27,366 nucleotides of DNA from CAYVUV01 sp964455095 (GTDB lineage: Bacteria; Desulfobacterota; Binatia; HRBIN30; CADEER01), in the NCBI GenBank assembly GCA_964455095.1, contig CAYVUV010000174.1, positions 1 to 27,366 on the forward strand, in the 5' to 3' direction. Under the pieces are notes generated by a model. The model saw only the letters and a program-made list of their open reading frames with translations. It was not told where the DNA came from and ran no database searches. This document shows positions 22,375-27,366 of this stretch, piece by piece. The position numbers were made by a program, and so were the translations under genes. How positions within the stretch are numbered: the stretch's first letter is position 1; every line of letters begins with the position of its first letter.

Positions 22375-25300
22375 CTACTGGTCGTCTCGCCTGCGATCCT
22401 CCTCGTCGGTGCGCCTACGCGTTTCCTTCCGGCGCTTGTTGAGAGACTTCTCGAGATAGTCAAGAACGAGAGCACCGTTCGCTTGAATGGCGATAACTTG
22501 CTTAGCCCATCTGGGCCATATCGCGTACGAATCGCCCGGGTCGCCGATCGAGAGCATTGCGTCGAGGAGCGGCCATCGCCGGAGACCGTTTGAGTCGCGG
22601 TACGCGTCAATCATTCGTTCAACTTCCCGCGCCGCACGGATTTCGCGAAGCGCCGTTAGCGCAGCGTCTACGACTGTGGGGTCTCGATCGTTCAGGAGCT
22701 CACCGAGTCTGTCGAACAGCCCGTCATCGGCGATTCGCTTTGCCGCAATGACGGCAGCAGCCCGCCGCTGCATTGGGTCTGCCGAATCGAGCAGCGCAAC
22801 CAACTGCGCCTCCAAATCGAGGTCTGACACCGAACGTGCCATCACCCCTGCGAGCCAACTGGAGCGTTCCTCGATGACTTGCTGGAGAATGACCGGAATC
22901 GCTGCCTCTGGATCAATTTGTACCAACAGATGTGGGAGGGCGTCTCTGTTATCGGACTGGTCATTCCGGAGGGTGTGAGAAGCCGCGCGAAACGCAGCGT
23001 CAGGATCGAAAGTGGCCAAAGCGCGGATCGATGTGACCACCGAGGCAGTATCATAGGCTTCCCCGCCAAAGGCGAGGTCGCGTACGAGGTCCTGCCCATC
23101 TTGATTGTTCAGAAGAATCCGGATTTCGTCGTCGCGCATTTCAGCGAGCAGGCGTCGCAGCTCCCAGATCCGGACAGCAGCCGGTTGTTGTGCGAGGTGT
23201 CCCCAGATCACGTTGAAGATTTCGCTGACAGCGCCTCTCTGGGAGGCTAGAGCGATCGCAATTCGCTCGTCGTATGAGTCACGAAGGTTCTCCACGAGCG
23301 ATCGGAGCGCTGAATCACTGCCTATCCGCATAAGTGCCGTCGCTACGCTGAGTCGTTGCTGAGTCACTTGCAATAGCGGTCGGAGAAGGTCGACCGCCCG
23401 GGCGTCAGTGCATCGGAGAAGCCCGAGGGACTCGACACATGCTGCCGCCCGAGCGGAGTCCGGGGCTGACTGCGCCAAGAGGTCGAGAATATTGCTACAC
23501 GCATCGACTCGTCCCGCGACACCGATTGCCAACACAGCCCCTGCTTGTCCATCGCCCGAGCGTTCGAGGAGCTCGAGGGCTGGTCTCACACTATCGTCAT
23601 CGAACGGGCGAGACGTCGCGACAAAGCTAGTCAGATCTTCGGGAAACGAGACCTTCGGGGATAGAAAGGCAAGCACGAGCCGCCTTGTGTCGCCTGACGC
23701 CGCAAGCGCTCTGATCGCCTCCTCCTGCTCTTCCGCCTGTTCAACCACATGGCCGGTTCGGCGATCAGCCTGTTGGATGCAGTCTAACAAGAGGTCGCCG
23801 GTCTCCTCAGAAGGATTCCTGTGGGCGAAGCGAATACCAACGAACCTTTCGTACCGACTGTCAGAAGCGAGATAAGACTGAACGACCTGATCGACTCCCA
23901 TGCCGCCGATCTTCTCAAGCACTTGGAGCGCGGAGACACGCTCCGGCTCCTCCGGGTCAAGCGACCGTCGCGGTCCTGTGTCGAGGAGAAATTGCACGAG
24001 CGTCCACTCTAGCTCGGAGTCTCGTCCTCGTTGGAAATACTCAAGTGCGCTGAGGGAACTGGCCTTCGCAAGCAAGCTGAGTAGAAGGCGCACGTCTCCC
24101 CTGCGCTGCTCCTCCTTTGGCATTCGTAGGATTGTAGTGACGTGATTGGCTATCAGCGCCAAGGTTGGAGGGTCGATGGCGTCTTCAAAGCCGACGTACA
24201 CAAGGGCACCTGACGCGTTGTCGGCAATTCGGCGATTCAGGACACGCCGTGTTTGTTCAGGGCGAGTCTCGAGCAATTCGCCGAGGTACCAACTGCGAAA
24301 CCCGCCAAGATCCAAGTCGCTCAGGAGCGCCATGCCGGTGAGTGCCTCATCCGGATCGAGTCGAACAAGTGCCGCCAGTGCTGTTGGCGCTATCCAATTG
24401 TCACTCCTGGACGCGAGTTGCTTGAGACGAGGGATCTCTTCGGCATCCCTCCAGCGCTTGATGTTGTTGATCAAGGCCCGGGATGTCGTCACGGGTAGCT
24501 TCGTGATCAGCGCGCCTTTCGTGGCTCTCCACGTCCTGCCTTCGTCATCGAGAAGGGCCACTAGGTAGCCGAGATCAGATATATGGGACTCTCCCATCTC
24601 CGCGGTCGTGATCTTCCGCTCGAGCCAAGCGGGCGCAAGCCGGGAGCACTCCTGGAGAGCGGCAAAGCTCTCTCTGTAGAGGAGGGCCCGAGTACCCGCA
24701 TGGCTGTCGTACTTGTCGGGAGTATCTTGTGCGAGACAATGCACATTCCAGATCCTGTCGAGAACTGCGGCATCGGGTACCTTTGCGAGAATCCGAAGCG
24801 CGGCACGCTGACATCGTGGGTGGTCGCTGTCCAATAGCTGCCGTGTGAAGAGCTGCACGTCTGGACTTGCGAGCCGGTTGATCCCCTCGATGACTGCGGC
24901 CAAGCTGTAGTGAGGCGACGCCCTTGCCACAATCTCAAGTTGTTTGAACAGCACATGCGCCACCCTGACTCCGAGCGTCGGCAGCAAACTCGAATACAGT
25001 TCCTGTGTGTACTCGTGGGGAAGCACCTCGGCCAGGGCTGATACCAGACCAGAGCATGACTCCGCGCCCAAGCTGGCGTCAGCAAGCACAAGATGAAGGA
25101 CGTCCATGGGCACGTACCCCAGGCGACCACCAGCAACTAGGGCCGCCGGCGCGAACAGACCGGCTAGGCGTTCGCCTAGGCTGTCCAGGGTTAGCTCCCC
25201 CTCTCGAAGCTGTAGGACCAATCCCTGTGCAACGGCGAAGTTGAGTAACCGGTCGTGGACAATCGCGAACCGATCGCCTGGCATCGATAGGAGCCACCCG

Positions 25301-27012
25301 CCGCGAATGAGTCGATTCGTTGTTTGATTGTCGATTCGCAGACTAAGTAATTGACTGCCGGTCCAAGGATACAGAGCACCATGGAAAAGCGACGCCGACA
25401 GCTGTGCTAGGCACGTCGCATCAAGAGGCTTGGCATACGGTCCTGAGGAGAGGGCGTCCCAGAAGCGGGTGTAAAGTTCATACTCATTCGCAGAAAGCCA
25501 AGTGGCAGATTCTCGAAGGTCGCGGCAATAAATCGATGCCAACAGCGGTCGCCGCAGAGTGTCGCGTACGTCCGCAGGGATACCGAGCCATGCGTCACCA
25601 AGTCGACTTTCGAGCAGGCGATCCCGTTCCTTTGCGGAAAATAGATCAACTAACTCAATTCGTGCACGGTGCGAGCCGGCAGCCACGTGGAACGCCTTTG
25701 CGATGTTAGGCGCAGCCGTGATTGCGAGACGAACTCCCCAATCTTCTATAGGCTTCAATGCGAGTTGGCGTGCTTCCTCTGGATCCTGGACCGCGTCAAT
25801 CAGAATCGTGAGCCACGGATCCGGAAGGTTCGGTGCCACTGCCTTCACATGTGCGGCAATCTGGCTGAGCGTGGGGGAGGTTTCTTGCCCCCGGAACTCT
25901 TGCCAGACCAGCGACGCAGCCTCCGCGAGATCCTGCTGAGCGCTGCCGGTTGCATCCAGGACCACCACAAGCCCTGGTTCCGTTGCTAGATGATAAGCCC
26001 ACGCAAAGACCTCCCAAGATTTGCCGATGCCGCTCTCGCCGCTCAACGCGAGCAAGGGACAGGATGACGGCCAGCGATGTTCAACATCATCCGGGTCGAC
26101 GGGTCGCACGTCGAGCTCGTTGTCGTACTGGTGAATTTCCAAGGAGCGACGGAGCGTGGCGACTGCGCGACTTCTGATGGATGTCCACTCGGTGAGAGAG
26201 ACGACGCTTAGGCCGTGGCTTCTCAAGAGGTCGTCAGTGCGGACCTCTGCATCTCCGCACGCCGCTCGCTCCATGAGGTCGCCCAGTAGCGCTTCCCGCT
26301 TTTGAACCACTTGGGTGGGATGGCTCACCAAGGCCAACAGTAGGGAATCCACTTCGCGCTGAATCGCCAATTTGGCGCGGTCGCCAACAAAATTAAAGCG
26401 TGAGAGAAGGTGCCAGACCTTCAGGCGGGTCTGCTCTATCGGTTCGTCGAAGTGCGTGCCGAGACGCGAGACGATGTGTTCAAAGAGAGAGAGTTCCGTG
26501 TATCGGTCCAGTTCCCAGTAGGGCTTCGATGTATCTGTGCCCGAAGATTGGTAGTGCCGACCGAACAGCATCTCGGTGTGCGAATCGAGTGACGAGAGTG
26601 GGTCGGACCCGGGCGGGCGCGTGAGAAGAGACTTGAAGAAGGAGTACGGGCGCTGCCACGCCCCAATTCTACCTTCAGTAACGAACTCGAATGCGACGTC
26701 GTCAATGCTTAGGTCGACCGCTCGGTACATGTCCGGAAGTACGTCCTCGACGACCTCCTTGAGAGACCACGTCCGCCCCCCCGATCGCGTCTTCAGCTGG
26801 ACAACACGTTGCCTAGGCCCAGAGAGTTCGCGCAGGTCGCCTCCTTGACGAGGCTCCAGTATCAGGGTGGCGGCTGTGATCTGCAGCGAGTTGTCGATAG
26901 CGACTCCTGAGAGGCGGATCGAGAGTGTGCGCAGGGCGCACCAAAGCATCTGATACAGGATGCCGTTTATCGTGCTGGGCCCACCCGGAGGAACCACTTT
27001 GCCCGCGCACAC
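22375..27012 (-). CDS. STAND NTPase with N-terminal PD-(D/E)XK (Cap4/Mrr-like) nuclease and HEAT-rich C-terminus; probable Avs-like defence protein
   Basis: The 1,545-aa protein starts at GTG 27012 with a GGGGAG site 7 bp ahead. Residues 10-110 look like a Cap4/DUF4297-type nuclease: GGPSTINGILYQ, LILEP with E53, GGD with D59, and VVQLKTR with K74 (E-D-QxK pattern), then TWSLKEVVEDVLPDMY. Residues about 315-490 are a STAND NTPase: Walker A GESGIGKS (325-332) and Walker B LTILIDAVQD with D406. A winged-helix-like part follows. The rest, to about 1500, is helical with HEAT-like repeats (for example AVIAAKRIADDGLF, then VVDAALTALREIRAAREV); the tail is Lys/Arg/Glu-rich. Avs-type STAND proteins sense phage proteins and cut DNA. 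The gene is visibly more AT-rich than its neighbours, suggesting transfer. Confidence 0.8.
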   Translation of the reverse strand: MCAGKVVPPGGPSTINGILYQMLWCALRTLSIRLSGVAIDNSLQITAATLILEPRQGGDLRELSGPRQRVVQLKTRSGGRTWSLKEVVEDVLPDMYRAVDLSIDDVAFEFVTEGRIGAWQRPYSFFKSLLTRPPGSDPLSSLDSHTEMLFGRHYQSSGTDTSKPYWELDRYTELSLFEHIVSRLGTHFDEPIEQTRLKVWHLLSRFNFVGDRAKLAIQREVDSLLLALVSHPTQVVQKREALLGDLMERAACGDAEVRTDDLLRSHGLSVVSLTEWTSIRSRAVATLRRSLEIHQYDNELDVRPVDPDDVEHRWPSSCPLLALSGESGIGKSWEVFAWAYHLATEPGLVVVLDATGSAQQDLAEAASLVWQEFRGQETSPTLSQIAAHVKAVAPNLPDPWLTILIDAVQDPEEARQLALKPIEDWGVRLAITAAPNIAKAFHVAAGSHRARIELVDLFSAKERDRLLESRLGDAWLGIPADVRDTLRRPLLASIYCRDLRESATWLSANEYELYTRFWDALSSGPYAKPLDATCLAQLSASLFHGALYPWTGSQLLSLRIDNQTTNRLIRGGWLLSMPGDRFAIVHDRLLNFAVAQGLVLQLREGELTLDSLGERLAGLFAPAALVAGGRLGYVPMDVLHLVLADASLGAESCSGLVSALAEVLPHEYTQELYSSLLPTLGVRVAHVLFKQLEIVARASPHYSLAAVIEGINRLASPDVQLFTRQLLDSDHPRCQRAALRILAKVPDAAVLDRIWNVHCLAQDTPDKYDSHAGTRALLYRESFAALQECSRLAPAWLERKITTAEMGESHISDLGYLVALLDDEGRTWRATKGALITKLPVTTSRALINNIKRWRDAEEIPRLKQLASRSDNWIAPTALAALVRLDPDEALTGMALLSDLDLGGFRSWYLGELLETRPEQTRRVLNRRIADNASGALVYVGFEDAIDPPTLALIANHVTTILRMPKEEQRRGDVRLLLSLLAKASSLSALEYFQRGRDSELEWTLVQFLLDTGPRRSLDPEEPERVSALQVLEKIGGMGVDQVVQSYLASDSRYERFVGIRFAHRNPSEETGDLLLDCIQQADRRTGHVVEQAEEQEEAIRALAASGDTRRLVLAFLSPKVSFPEDLTSFVATSRPFDDDSVRPALELLERSGDGQAGAVLAIGVAGRVDACSNILDLLAQSAPDSARAAACVESLGLLRCTDARAVDLLRPLLQVTQQRLSVATALMRIGSDSALRSLVENLRDSYDERIAIALASQRGAVSEIFNVIWGHLAQQPAAVRIWELRRLLAEMRDDEIRILLNNQDGQDLVRDLAFGGEAYDTASVVTSIRALATFDPDAAFRAASHTLRNDQSDNRDALPHLLVQIDPEAAIPVILQQVIEERSSWLAGVMARSVSDLDLEAQLVALLDSADPMQRRAAAVIAAKRIADDGLFDRLGELLNDRDPTVVDAALTALREIRAAREVERMIDAYRDSNGLRRWPLLDAMLSIGDPGDSYAIWPRWAKQVIAIQANGALVLDYLEKSLNKRRKETRRRTDEEDRRRDDQ

Positions 27013-27053
27013 GATAAAGCTCCCCAGAAGTCTTCCCTGGCCTATCCAAGAGG

Positions 27054-27366
27054 TTAGGAGCCGGGATGCGCGCTACGCATCAGCGCGATCTGAGCTTCAT
27101 CGCCTCGACGCCCTTGGAAACGTCGAGTCTCCACGTGATGAGGGTATGCGGTTGGGTGCATCAATGCCGCAAACCGAAACTGCCCTTCGCCTTTTGGTAG
27201 AGGGACGTCGGGAACGAATTGAAGTGTCCGCTCGTCCATCCTTTTGAATGAACCAGCATTCGCCGATTCGAATAGGCTGGGCACGGCCTGCGCGAGCATC
27301 CAGAGCGGCACCCAGCCGAGGGTGACAACCGTGCACGGCCGAACCAGATTCAATTGATCCAAGAGG
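27054..27366 (-). CDS. 3' end of a possible uracil-DNA-glycosylase-like gene, 5' end beyond window
   Basis: The minus-strand frame is open to the right edge (about 104 residues seen) and ends at TAA 27056-27054, 41 bp before the STAND gene on the same strand. RPCTVVTLGWVPLWMLAQAV and ALMHPTAYPHHVETRRFQG, then GRRGDEAQIALMR, resemble the late beta-strand and the H-P-[ST]...R-x-x-x-G...G motif of the uracil-DNA glycosylase superfamily. The match is by eye and tentative. If right, the protein may be part of the defence locus, but its catalytic N-terminal motif is outside the window. Confidence 0.45.
   Translation of the reverse strand, partial: LLDQLNLVRPCTVVTLGWVPLWMLAQAVPSLFESANAGSFKRMDERTLQFVPDVPLPKGEGQFRFAALMHPTAYPHHVETRRFQGRRGDEAQIALMRSAHPGS

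Noticed and set aside
22094..22593. Plus-strand frames downstream of the toxin gene
   Set aside because: Basic, low-complexity readings over the orphan tail and the 3' end of the STAND gene; no start signals.
1..27366. CRISPR array, tRNA, rRNA, integrase or att sites
   Set aside because: No regularly spaced short repeats, no tRNA cloverleaf with a T-arm GGTTCRA in an intergenic position, no integrase gene seen.

Overview
The window is GC-rich bacterial chromosome from a Gram-negative with System I cytochrome c maturation, outer-membrane proteins, a polyhydroxyalkanoate regulator and an exosortase. The CxxxY-type CcmE, the CcmH variant and the secreted repeat protein with a Lys/Gly-rich C-terminal domain suggest an uncultured deltaproteobacterium-like lineage such as Desulfobacterota or Binatia. 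That placement is inference; no rRNA or tRNA gene was seen.

Left part (1-10770) is mostly housekeeping: a VOC protein (edge-truncated), phaR, a nitrilase-family amidase, a small unknown gene, a DUF4124 protein, a cold-shock protein and a HIT-like protein. Then comes a minus-strand run yacG-ccmE-ccmF-ccmH-(zinc-ribbon protein) that ends in a start/stop-coupled ccmF-ccmH pair. Divergent from yacG are an exosortase (XrtH-like), its overlapping membrane partner and a secreted subtilisin-like protease.

Middle part (10771-16650): a PafA-like phosphatase gene was hit by a 2,591-bp IS1-type element (12841-15431). The element has perfect 22-bp terminal inverted repeats and an 8-bp target duplication. 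Removing it in silico restores an in-frame ATG and seven extra N-terminal codons for the phosphatase. Besides its DDE transposase it carries an XRE-type regulator, a lipoprotein, a small basic protein, a possible 31-aa gene with its own terminator, and a hairpin-rich noncoding stretch. The transposase promoter matches the sigma-70 consensus exactly and overlaps a 17-bp palindrome, so the element may run its own repressor circuit. An epoxide-hydrolase-like gene follows.

Right part (16653-27366): a secreted protein with seven repeats (possible beta-propeller), a divergent outer-membrane beta-barrel, a small secreted peptide and a pentapeptide-repeat lipoprotein. Next is a RelE-type toxin-antitoxin pair, sandwiched between the lipoprotein gene's 3' end and a diverged 137-bp copy of that end. 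The window closes with a 1,545-aa, visibly less GC-rich gene for a STAND NTPase with an N-terminal Cap4/Mrr-like PD-(D/E)XK nuclease and a HEAT-rich C-terminal half. This is a probable Avs-like anti-phage protein, preceded by the 3' end of a possible uracil-DNA-glycosylase-like gene. This defence locus and the regulated composite IS are the most noteworthy parts.
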